Of a stretch of 64,000 bases of DNA, positions 45,701-56,776 are shown in pieces. Under the pieces are notes generated by a model that was not told where the DNA came from, did no database searches, and saw only the letters and a program-made list of their open reading frames with translations. Origin of the DNA: Craterostigma plantagineum. Taxonomy: Eukaryota > Streptophyta > Magnoliopsida > Lamiales > Linderniaceae. The position numbers were made by a program, and so were the translations under genes. The stretch covers positions 372,001 to 436,000 of the forward strand of contig JAPQWV010000411.1 of assembly GCA_027422505.1 (NCBI GenBank). The letters are read 5' to 3'. The number at the start of each line of letters is the position of its first letter. The stretch's first letter is position 1.

Positions 45701-48572
45701 ACATAAAAAGGGACAGTTCTTAAAAGAAAAAGAGGGAGAAAATATTGAAAGGAAGAAAGACGCCAAAAAAAAAAGGGGGAGACGGACGTAGAAATGGAAG
45801 ATGACGAAGAGATAAGCTCACTTTCCTTTAAATTCCTTCCCTTCTAAGTCCTAGCCAAACTAAAACCTTTACGCCCCTTTGATTCCAATCGACGGTCTCT
45901 CGCTTGGGTGAAATGATTAAACACGCCTCGATCACAGGTAAATTGACTTGAAACTGCTTGTGTTGACTTGAGTGATAATAATATAAAAATCCCAAGATAG
46001 AAATTATTGAGAGCAAGAGCAAACCTAGTGAGAGTTGTCAAAATGGAACAGTCCATGAGCTTAGGACTATATTCACGACATGACTTGACTGCATTTTTCT
46101 TTCGAATGTCTCGTAAAATTTTAGGCTTGACGATTGATCGAAGCAAAATAATCTGACCCCATACTATAATAATAGTAAAATACGAAAAAAAATATATATA
46201 TAAACATTTCTTTTATATATGTATATAGGTAAATAATAATAATAAAAAAATGTAATAAAAAAATGAAAATAAAAAATTCAAACTCATATACTTCGCACAT
46301 TTTGACATGAAATGTTATATTTCATATGCGTTGAATTGAATAAATGCGAATTTTTTTTGTGTGCATCGCACATTCTAAATGCAATTTTAGATTGCATTGG
46401 TACTGAATTGTTTAAATGCGATAAGTTTTTCTATGCTCTAACCCTCACACAATATTTTAAAGTACATGTTTTCGGGGACCATGTATATGCACTTACTTGG
46501 TAGATTTGTGTGTTATATGCTCGTGACTTGAATTGATTTAATATGCTTGCATAATTAGTCAATTCTTGCGCATTATTTGAGGGGGAGCAAATATAAAAAT
46601 CGTGGATTAGCTCCAAATATTCTCGACGTTTTTCTCTAAGTGTTTCAGATTCCTTCAAACAAAATTACGGAGTGAGACGTCGACACTACAAAGAGAGGAG
46701 CTAGACACAAGACCAAATATTTCAAAGATAAAATTGCCAAAAATAATTGCTGATTAACTCCATTATTACTAACGTTTATCTCTAAGTGGTACAGATTTTT
46801 AAACTTCTGCCAGGGGAGCTAGACGTTACTACACGGAAAATACAGGGAGTTAATTGAATTTATTTAATTACTAAGGGGGAGCCTTACAATGGGTTTTAAT
46901 TTGAAATAGGGGTCAATCTGAAATTCTTTAGAAAACTTACTATCGAGAAACTGGATATTAGAATTAATTCGCAATCTAAAGTTTCTCGATCGTAAACAGT
47001 GTTGGAACGATTTTGATTGGCCGCGATAATTTGCGATCGAAAAATTTGAATTGAGAAGGAATTTTCGAATCAAAAGTTTCTCGAGCGCAAATAGTAATGG
47101 GCCTGATCCATTTAATCGCAAAACGTCCAATCGCAAACCCAACATTGATTTACAGCGAGTTATTACAAGTTCACTTTTTGTCAGTCGAAAAACTTTTTCT
47201 CACGCAACCCTAATCGAAAGAAATTCTCTCACGCAAAACTTTCTCAGACGATACAAAATTCTTCAAAAATCTTCTAAATTCACTTCAAATCGTCTGATTA
47301 AGGTAGAAATTCGATTCGGTTAACGATTGCGAATCTTATAACTTGATTTGCATTTACATTTTGTAGTTTTTCGCATGTTTAGTTAAGATTTTTCGACTGT
47401 TCTTCAAAATCATTTAAACGTATACTGTTTCACTAAATTTAGGCATGCTTCTTGGATTTTCTGAGTTAAATGCCTGTTGTTTAGATAGATTCGATGTTTT
47501 TGATGAAACAGATAGCGTAAATCGTAGGAAAATTTCCATCTGTGATGATAAAATGAGTTTCGATGAAACTGGATATTTTGAAGTTTTGAAGCTGTCGAAG
47601 AACTTTGTCGATCACAAATTATCTTAACTGGATTTCAATTCAACGAGATACTATTTGTGTCGATTTAGTTTTCGATCGTAAAATTTTGATTTAAGTCATC
47701 ACGAAAAGGACCGATAAACTTACCATCGAAAAATCCAATTATAATTTTCTGCGAGCGAAAAACTTATGCACTGAATAGATAATTTAGATGCAAATTCAAA
47801 TCGAGCTTTAAACTTACCATCGCAAAATTAAAATTTCGATTTCACTTCATTTCGGTCGCAAAAATGTTAGCAGCGAGAAATTTATTTTTCAATGCTTAAC
47901 TTTTTCGATCGTAAAATTCGCCGCTTAGAATAAATTGATCGAAAATTTCTCGACGATTGACTTAGTTTCGTCGTTGACCAATTTCTCGATAAAAATATTT
48001 CGCCGCGAAAAATTTTACTCACAATCGAAAATCACATATCGCTCGACAAATTCTCAAATCGAAAAATTTTATTCACTCGAAGAAAATTTCTCGACAGTAA
48101 ATTTACCTGAGAAATAATTTCTCGATCGTAAATTTACACGGAATTTTTCTCGATCGTAAAATTGATCGACTACAGTCTCAATTTCAAATTCAACACTTAG
48201 AAATTTTTTTCCTAAGTCTTTTACCCTGTAGCGAACGCTAGCGAATAAAATTTTCTCGATCGCAAAATTAGACGGAATGTCTTCAATCGAAATCAACATA
48301 TAGGCAATCAATTTGCAATTCAATTTTATCGATCGAAAATTTTCTCGGCATGAACAGTGACTTACTGATTTAACACTTAGCGAAATTTCGAACCATTTTT
48401 CACGCGACAAAATTTCATTCGAAATTACATTCATGCCATCACGATTTTTGAAATTGAACATACACTATGCATTTGATATGATTTCAATTCAAAATTCATC
48501 GAACATGCGATTATTTGCAATATTACTATAGTTTGATGAAATTTATTCATATTTCGACTGAAAAATAAAATT

Positions 48573-48606
48573 GAACTAATGAACTTTTATATATCTTATA
48601 TTTCAG
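48573..48606 (+). promoter_or_regulatory. Candidate branch point and 3' splice site before the extra ORF, element C
   Basis: TTGAACTAATG (CTAAT at 48576-48580), then a T/A-rich tract ending ATATTTCAG at 48606, immediately before the ATG. The branch-point-like motif and CAG|ATG are shared with B and E; the sequence between is not. Confidence 0.55.
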
Positions 48607-50715
48607 ATGGATCGCTACCAAAGATGCAACCACATATATGATCACAATATGTACTTGAAGGTTCAGGGTACGAACTTTCAGCTCGATCTGGACACATTTC
48701 GGTGCCCGGACGAGATCATCGTATCCATCCTCAGAGGTCACCCCATTTGGCACGCGTTGACGGTCACTGCCTCAGTGCCGATGGTCTATCTCCAGCAGTT
48801 CTGGGGATGCATACAAGGAGCCGTAGCAGATGGGACATTCTCTTTCATGACTCGAATCGGGACGCGGCATATTCACATGAGCAAGAGCCAGTTCAGCATG
48901 ATACTGGACTTGCCCCACAACGGCAACTACAACCCGCTCCTGACCGACGCAGAGATGATTCAGGACTTCATGCACATGGGATACCAACCGCCGCTTACGA
49001 GATTAGTTCATGTCCAGAGTAGCGGTATCCCTCACCCCTGGAAGACACTGTTCGGCATAGTGAACAAGTGTCTATCACCCAAACACGCTGGATTCGACAA
49101 GGGCAACGGCAACATACTGCGGATCTTTCACGGCCTCGCCTTCGTCAGAAACTACGACTTTGCACAGCTGATCTGGAACGATCTAGCTGAACAGATTCGG
49201 CTGAAGGAGAACCGAAGGTCACAGAACGTGCCCTATGCTCGCTGGTTCAACGTAATCATCAGGGAGTTCATGGAGCTACATACAGAAAACATTCCTCAGC
49301 TACCTCCTGGTGGAAACTACCATCCGCCAAGGCTTAAGTTTTTCCACAAACCACGGCTCACGGACCTGGACCAACCGTCGATGCCGATTCCACTCAACTT
49401 ACTCAGGCTCGCTGACCCCGCGGGAGCTGAGTATCAGAGGTTCTGCCGGGAACACAATTTAACGGAGGAAATGATCAGAGGGCCCCCGGCAGATCACCAT
49501 GTGAGCCCTCCCCAACACCAACCAAGCCCTGACGATGCGATGATTGACGTTGTCGCTCAGGAGCTTCAACAGGAGTCTCCTTTGATCGAAGAGCCGATGC
49601 CCGACGTGGAAGCTGCTTTGATAGTCGTCGTGGCTACAGAGTTGGCGCTCGAGGCTCCTGCACTCGAATTACAAGTGGAAGTGCCCATACATGTTGGCAT
49701 GCTCGAAGAAACTTTTGAGGAAGTTCTTCCGCAAGAGGCACAGCCCGAGACAGAAATGGGGCAAAGTTCTCTTCCACCGGTGACGGATCAGGCACTGGAG
49801 GACGTCAATCGTGACCTTACTCCTCACACGGCCACCTCGTCTGACACAGAGTCTGACGAGGAAATAAGTCTGATCAGGAGGACTCCCATAAGACTGAGCA
49901 TTCAGCTGGAGTCTCTCTTTCCGGCCGTCACCGTCACACCAGATACTACGCTGACCACATCGACAAGTGTTGCTGGCATTTCTTTGCTCAATCTTGAGCC
50001 GCAACCAACTCACGTAATGTCTGGTTCGCAGGCGCAACCTGAGCCTGCCTTAACACCCATAGAGGTGAATCCTCAGGATTCGACTCGAGGATTGGGTGGA
50101 AGTCTCATACAGTCACAACCTCAAGTGACTGTGAGCCAACCCCAAGAGTCGGTGTCTACTCTAGGGTTGATAACAGGCGACATCAGTCGTCCTGGTCCAT
50201 CCATGGAGCCGTCCACACCCTTTGTGATGAACGAGCAGTTCCAGGCCGCTCTCTCTGCCGCTGTACAGTCTATGGAAGACAAGATCACGGAGAGAGTACT
50301 TCAAGCTATCGAGGCATCCCGAAGAGATACCGAGAATGCACCTGCCTCTGAAGGCCCTTCGTCACAAACCCACCCCACACCTCCACAACCTACGCCCACC
50401 GACCCTTTAGCCACTTCCTCCATCCTCATCAACCCATACACCATCCCCATCACCGAGCTCCACGACATTCTCCTCGCCCGTTTGATAGGCCTGTCCATCC
50501 GATCGCCTCAAGAAAAATCCCTCTATCAGCGATTGGTGGATCATCCTGAGCCACCGACTGACACCTGCCGAGGCCAAAGCTCCCACTCCCGGCGCAGACA
50601 TGACGATCCTGATGATCAGGACCATCATGAGGGGGGAGAAGAGGCCAAGGACATCGTCATCCGGCCAAGGACAAGGCTCGGGCGCTACGCGGACAAGCGC
50701 TGGAGCTGGTGAAAC

Positions 50716-50775
50716 CCAGACTACCCAAACCACCCATACTACCCAAACCACCCAAACTACCCAAACCACGCACCA
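50716..50775 (+). repeat. Short tandem repeat (ACTACCCAAACCACCC units) inside the extra ORF
   Basis: Three to four imperfect units of ACTACCCAAACCACCC or shorter. The reading frame of the extra ORF changes here, so a unit-length change that is not a multiple of three is the likely cause of the frameshift. Confidence 0.75.
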
Positions 50776-52078
50776 CACAGCCGCTGATCTACTCAAGCCC
50801 CTTGCTTCCGGAAGAAGAAGCAAGCGTTGCAATGCTTGTAGCTCTGGCAGCTACCCAAGCTACTCCCTCTGTCGCTCCAGACCAACCGGGACCCTCTGGA
50901 CATGGAGTCAATCCACACGAAGTATTAGACAAGTACATCTTCGAAGGCCAGTGGATGACCCATTCCATGCCCGAGGAGCATCGGAGACAACGTCTTCAGG
51001 ACGTACGCCACTTCTTACAACAAGCATCCGTGGATCTCGTGATCATTGAAGAGGACGAACTTCAAGAAGGTGTAGACTACCAAAATGAAATCCCAAGGCT
51101 ACCGGAGTTGATCGCACAGCGAGCGGCCTCCCCTACAAGACAGATGCCAGGGACCGTTCGGATCGACACGCCGTGGGAGAACATTCACATAGAGATACCT
51201 TTCCTTGAAGAAGTCAGGGAAAACATTTGGAGGTCACCGGATCGAATTAAGAAGCCGGATGAGTTCGAGCTGAGAGGGATCTCTCACTGGGATTAGCAGA
51301 AGAGAATGACATATCTGTGGATGCTGACCCAATTAGAACCGGATGTGAGGCTGGGGATCCCGAAGGATCGACTGAAGAGTCACTTCAGGGAACTCTCCCC
51401 AATTTCTCCTCAGTGTCTACTGTACCAAAAGAGGACTTCCAACACCTCACTACATCATCGAACGAGTGGACAGGACCCGAGAGGAACTGAGCGAGAGTGA
51501 CTTGCCGTACCTCCCCGCCGATGAAGTCTACCGTCTTTATCAACTATACGTGGAGAAGTACAAAGGTCCTCAGGGCTTCATCAAGAAAGAAGACCTCGAA
51601 GGGCTCTACCGGTTCATGATGCGACAAGTCAAGTACTTCGCCGCTCACGACCTTCAAATGGCGCTTGAGAGCAATATGAAGAAGGCCAACATGGCCGAAC
51701 CACTCCTCAAAGGACCTCAGATCGAGAGACTTCCAAGCAATCACATACACATCAGCTCTGTCACCGGCATCACCTACAACAATCCAATTGCCAAGAAGAC
51801 CAGGATGATGCTGAAGACAGAAATTCACAAGTTTTGCGACGGAACCCTCAAGATCGTCAGGCGAAATATCGAACAGAGGTTGGAAGAGATAAATAGAGAC
51901 ACGATGCTCAGGGATCCACCGGTTTGTGAGAGAACAGCCGCTCCTGATGGAATTGCTGGATGACATCGAGGAGCTCCTGAAGCTCAGGGAGAACGTTAGG
52001 ACTACGAGCATGCGCTGGGCTTGCGCAGATCGTACTATGCCCGACAAGGACGAACAGCGCGGAGACGCAATCAAGCAC

Positions 52079-52090
52079 AAAGGGAGAGAA
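52079..52090 (+). other. Polypurine tract of element C
   Basis: AAAGGGAGAGAA abuts the TG of the 3' LTR; it is also read as codons of the extra ORF. Confidence 0.82.
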
Positions 52091-52441
52091 TGTAGAATAT
52101 CATTTGTAATTGTGCTTGATTTCATTAGTTGTCCTTGTAATTAGGGGCTTTACTTGTATTATTCTTTAGATTAAGGACTAGTTCGATATTTATACCAAGA
52201 TTGTTGGTATTAATACTTGTAAATGAATTGAGCTGAATAGAGAAAGTTTAGAGAATTGATCCGAAGGGCTTGCAAATCGATTTCTAGAGAGAGAAACAAC
52301 AGTAACTTTCTCACTCTAATTGAATTCTCTCTTTTGTTCTTATTTTGAGTTTTTCGATCGAATTCAATTGATCATCTAAACGATCGAATTGTTATGGTTT
52401 CTAGCCTAGGATCGTGGAGTTGTTAATCGGAGGACCTAACA
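52091..52441 (+). repeat. 3' LTR of element C (351 bp)
   Basis: TGTAGAATATC...GGACCTAACA, differing from the 5' LTR at nine positions including one indel. Followed by CTTTG (52442-52446), the right target-site duplication. Confidence 0.95.
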
Positions 52442-53330
52442 CTTTGATTGCGATTAGATTCGTAGCTATTTGAACTTCAATTTAGCAGAATAGATCAGAT
52501 CTGGTTAATCACTGTTCACGCAAAATTTGTTTAGAACACATACTGATTTTGATCAAATTCGACATGTTTTGCTTCATAATGTGTTTAGTCGTGTGTCAGT
52601 GCGTATTCCTTATCTGATTACGAGCAATTACCTGTAATTTCAGAGTCTAATTCATCGGTTTTGCTTGAATCAGTGTTAATTTTATTCTGTGATTTTTTTC
52701 GATTATCTCAATTTTTCACGCTAGGTTCTTCGATCAGATTGATTTCTCAATCGAAAACGCGGCCCGCATATTTTTCTCGAGCAGAATATGAAGTCAGACT
52801 TAAAGACGTCTTTATCAAGAATGACTTTAGTTGAAAAATTTCTTGAGCATTATTAAGCCAAAAACGTTTCCGACGAAGACCAATTTTGACCTCTTGCCGC
52901 GTAAAACTTCTGTCGAATTTTTTTCGGTCAGACTTTCTATGTTTGAGTAAGCGAAAACCATTTGTGTCCGAGAAACTTTTTCAGTCAACGAATTTATTCT
53001 GACTGAGCGAGAAACTTACTAAACGTATTGTTTCTTTGCGATCGAAATAAATTCACGACTGAGAGATTTTCTCGATCGAAAGATTTCAAACATAATTTTG
53101 GCTCGTAAAATTTTTCGATGACAAAATTCCTTCGCACGAGAACACTAGTCAATACATTTTATTTCGACACAATTATTTTCGATCAAACTCTAAAGATTGA
53201 ATCGAAAATAATTCTTGAACTTCTTTAGAATCAAACTCTACTGACTAATTTGCTACTTGTGAAGCACATAACATCAGCCCATACTATCAAAACAACCAAC
53301 CAAGATCATTAATCAACTCGACAAACAAAA

Positions 53331-56300
53331 ATGGATGCCTATTCACTTGGAAATGACAACCGTCCCTCGATCCTAAAATGAGGTGAATATACAGTGTGGA
53401 CAAGCAGATTTCTAAATTTTATTGAGCTAAAAGATCAAGCAGATGACCTTCTCGGTTCACTTGAGCAAGGGCCGGCTCAGTTCTGGATACATGTGCCTGG
53501 TGACAACTCCGCTAACCTCCGATCCCTGCTTCTAGACGACTTAAAGAGCCTAGAGAGTACACCGTAGAGGAAAGAGTGAGAGCTAAGGCTGATCTTGTAG
53601 CCAAGAACACCTTAATGCACGGCATCCCAAACGACATCTATCAACAGATAGACAGCATCCCAACAGCTAAGGGAATGTGGGACGAGCTGCATAAGATGAT
53701 GCAACGAACAGAGTCGGCATCAAGGTCAAAAAGGCAAACATTCTAACGGCCTATGATTCCTTCCGAGCTAAATCCGAGGAAAGCTTGCATGATCTTTACC
53801 AGAGATATCTCACTCTCCTAAACGTGATGAGGAAGATTGAAATCACGAAGACTATAGGATATCAGTTTAATTGTGCGTTGATTTAATTAGCTGTCCTCGT
53901 AGATTGGGGCTTTTATTGAAATATTCTAGTTTAGGACTTAGTTTGATATTTTAACCAAGTATGTTTGGTATACACAGATGTACAAACATTGTGATTAAGA
54001 GAGAATGTTAGACAACTGATCCGAAAGGCTTGCAAATCCAATCCTAGAGAGAAAATCAGAAATCATTCTCTCACTACAAAGTTTCTCTCTCACGCACTCT
54101 AACGAAAGGTTTTCGATCGTTGTTCAATTCGTATAATTCTATTCGATTACCTTAGGATTCAAGTCTAGGATCTTAGAGTTGATAATTTAGGACCTAACAA
54201 AGACGAACATGGAAACCAACATCCGATTTCTTTTCACTCTGCCCTCCGAATGGAAGAAGATATCCGCTCAAATCCGACTAAATAAAGACCTTGAGGAGCA
54301 AGATATACATGCCATGTACGACAATCTCGCATAGCACGAGGAAGATGTTAGCGAGATTCAGAAGGAGCAGAAGGGCAAACTTATCGACGACTCAGTTGCC
54401 CTAGTCTCAGAGACGAGAAGGTCAAAAACATGAAAAGAATAGATCATCAAGCTTCCTACCCCCTCAGAGTCTGAAGATGAAATAGATTCAGACATGGAGC
54501 CTAACATGAAAGCGTTGGAAAAGCAGTTGGTGTTAATTGAAAAGATAATGAGCAAACGATACTTTAAAAGAATTCCTCACCATCAGCTAATCGACTTCGG
54601 ACCTCAAGCTCAAGGAATAAAGAACATACTGAGACCTCCGAACTCAAAACCCCCCAAAGAACCAACCAAATGCTTTAACTGTGGGAAACTTGGTCATTTT
54701 GCCAGAGAATGCCTCTTCCAAAGAAGAGAGACGCTAACTACTACTCCAAGAAGCTTCAACTCGCGAAGCAAAAGGAAGCTGGAGTAGCTTTAATGGCAGA
54801 ACAAAACTACTGGCTCGAGGACACGTCTAGCTCATAAGAGGAAAATTTAGCCTTAATGGCCCGCCTGGACGAGCATTCAGACGCCGAAACCTCAGAATAG
54901 ACGGACGAAGACCAAGCATCCGAACCTTCTGAGGAGGTAGTTTCCCCTACCACATTATTGACCATGTTAGAATCGTATCAATTAGCATACACTAACATGA
55001 AACGTGAGTAGAAAAGTATAAAGGAAGTAGAAAAGAAACTAGCTAGGTCTCAAGAAAAAATTACTAGTCTCGAATCAGAACTTAGGAGCTCTAGTGTGAA
55101 AATAGAAGAACTTTCTAAGAGCCTACATTATAGAGAGACTACAAAACCTCAAATAGAGCAGCATGATCAAAAAATTAAAGAATTAGAAGACAGGCTAGAA
55201 AATAACTACAATTACCTAATTAGAAATTCCAATGAGAAGGCTAACCTCAATTGTAGGTTAACAGAAGCGAGTACTAGGATAACCAACCTAGAAACCGAAT
55301 TAGATAGATCTAATACTAAGGTTTGTGAACTTAGGAAAAATCTCGATGCCTGCGGAAGCCGCCAAATTGACGGTTGAAAATAATTTTGCTCTATTAGGAG
55401 AAGAGCGTAAGAAGTTATACGCGAAAATTAAAAATTATATGATCTTATGATAAAGAATGGACAATCGGAGCAGACTATTTTTGAATGAGCCCAAGGACTT
55501 AGAGTTGTAGGATTTTAAGTATGGCTTAGGTTTTGAAAATCCATGTCATTTGAAGAAAGTTGACGGTAAACAACTATACGATGTCAAATACATGGATCTC
55601 GGACTAACCTCTCTCATGGCTTTCACTGGGGAAAGGAAACTTATGAATTAGAAGAAACCAAGTGAAAAGCCAAAACCAAGGCTGAAATTCCCCTTTGCTA
55701 TGACGAACTAAATCAAAGCAACGACACTGAGAATCTTCCCAAGGGTTGGAGCCTTGAATCAGTTCAAATTCCTGAAGATCATTCTAAAATTACAGAAGCT
55801 TAGAATCACCATTCTGAAAAATTCTCTCTATATAACCCCAAATTATTAGAAAAATAGAAGGGTTAAGAGCTTCTTTAGAAAAAAAAGGGAGAATTTGAAC
55901 CTGAAAAGAAAGAATTTCTAAAAGAGATGGAAAATCTCAAAGCTTCTTCAATCCCACAAGCTATTTCTCACGCATCTCCCTCAATCGAAAATATCATGCT
56001 GAAAAGCGTGAAGAAAGAAAAAGCACCTTCGTAAGATCTTAAGAATAGTACTTTAGAATATTCTAAATCTAATTCTGTTTCGCTTACGTCTGAGGGAGCG
56101 TAGAGCGAGCGAGCTTTAGAGTCGAAGGCTGGAGTGTCTAAATTAAAAATAGAGAAGGTGCTCGTAAACTTGAATGCATTTAAGAAAATATCTCCTTCTG
56201 TACAAATAAAAGACACTCGTAGAAATAAAAGAGCCGTTTCTTCTGCTCAAATAATTGTTTCTACATGTTCACTCCAGCCTGCCAATTTTAGAAGCACAAA

Positions 56301-56761
56301 TTTCGAAATAGACTCTACTTCAGCAATAAAACTAATTATTCTAAGACAAATGCCTCTAGGAAGACAAGTAGGAAACAAGATCCTGCCATAAAGAAAGCAT
56401 ATGGCGCTATTCATGCTTGTTCTCATCTAAGGTATCCTGTTAAGATCGAATCACCAAAGCACCTTATGAGACTATCCGATGAAAAGATCTTTTCCACACT
56501 CAAGCCTACTAAAGCATTTGTTCGAGCTGAAATTAATCTCTGCAAGGTTCAATCCAAATGGGTTCCTAAATCACCGCCTAAAAAGACGAAAGCAAAAAGG
56601 CTATGCCGTCTACAAAGGGCAAACCCAACTCAACTCCTTCGCGAGTAACTTGGGTTGTTAAAACCCCTACTAACACTTGTTTAGGAACCATATCCGAATC
56701 AAAGAAAAAATCTGCTAATCAGTGAGGACCCAATTATAAGTGAATACCTAAAGCACTTTAA
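53331..56761 (+). pseudogene. gag: gag pseudogene of element B, copy 2
   Basis: Duplicate of 1570-5000. ATG at 53331, early TGA, solo LTR insertion, zinc knuckle CFNCGKLGHFAREC at about 54671-54712, coiled coil around 55096-55377, terminal TAA 56759-56761. A handful of substitutions from copy 1 (at about 55281, 55775, 55809, 56679). Confidence 0.87.
53853..54199 (+). mobile_element. Solo LTR in gag of element B, copy 2
   Basis: Same insertion as 2092-2438, with AAGAC at 53848-53852 and 54200-54204, and the same TG to TA change at its start. Confidence 0.93.
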
Positions 56762-56776
56762 ATTTGCTTTTTGCAG

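Larger units (their letters stand above)
44714..48606 (+). other. Non-coding spacer between pol and the extra ORF, element C
   Basis: 3.9 kb. It holds an (AT)n run (about 44803-44823), the conserved stem-loop (44940-44979), four GAACTTC repeats (45411-45700), internal polypurine tracts (about 45772, 46576-46587, 46873-46881), an A/T-rich run (46176-46275) and many TCGATCG palindromes (46980-48340). A 91-codon frame (45275-45550) reads through the first two GAACTTC repeats but is not kept in B or E, so I do not call a gene. Confidence 0.8.
48607..52095 (+). pseudogene. Extra 3' ORF of element C (third gene, about 1,160 codons, frame broken)
   Basis: Starts MDRYQRCNHIYDHNMYLKV; the first 701 codons (48607-50712) are open. 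Residues about 1-225 form a conserved domain (TFRCPDEIIVSILRG, VYLQQFWGCI, MGYQPPLTRL, KTLFGIVNKCLSPKHAGF, ILRIFHGLAFVRNYDFAQL). Residues about 290-640 are a low-complexity P/T/E/Q-rich linker. The frame then shifts in a short tandem repeat near 50716-50775. The next frame (50709-51296) holds PLLPEEEASVAMLVALAA and RLQDVRHFLQQASVDL. After a TAG and a shift, 51466-51963 has EVYRLYQLYVEKYKGPQGF and LEEINRDTML. No signal peptide, transmembrane segment or glycoprotein features are seen, so an envelope role is not supported. As recalled, not searched, similar N-terminal domains accompany copia elements in other eudicots. Ends inside the LTR. Confidence 0.82.
37141..52441 (+). mobile_element. Element C: structurally complete 15.3-kb Sirevirus-like copia retrotransposon
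   Basis: Order: 5' LTR (37141-37490), PBS (37492-37504), leader, gag (38565-41351), pol (41365-44713), spacer with repeats, extra ORF (48607-52095), polypurine tract and 3' LTR (52091-52441), flanked by CTTTG on both sides. The two LTRs differ by 8 substitutions and one 1-bp indel over 350 bp (about 2.3%), so the insertion is fairly young but older than the block duplication. Stops, frameshifts and deletions in gag, integrase and the extra ORF make this copy defective, while a 543-codon RT-RNase H frame is open. Confidence 0.93.

Noticed and set aside
48607..52095. Extra ORF as a retroviral-type envelope glycoprotein
   Set aside because: No N-terminal signal peptide, no hydrophobic membrane segment and no glycoprotein-like cysteine pattern are visible; only its position is env-like.
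51544..52125. 193-codon antisense ORF
   Set aside because: It is the shadow of the conserved extra ORF on the plus strand.
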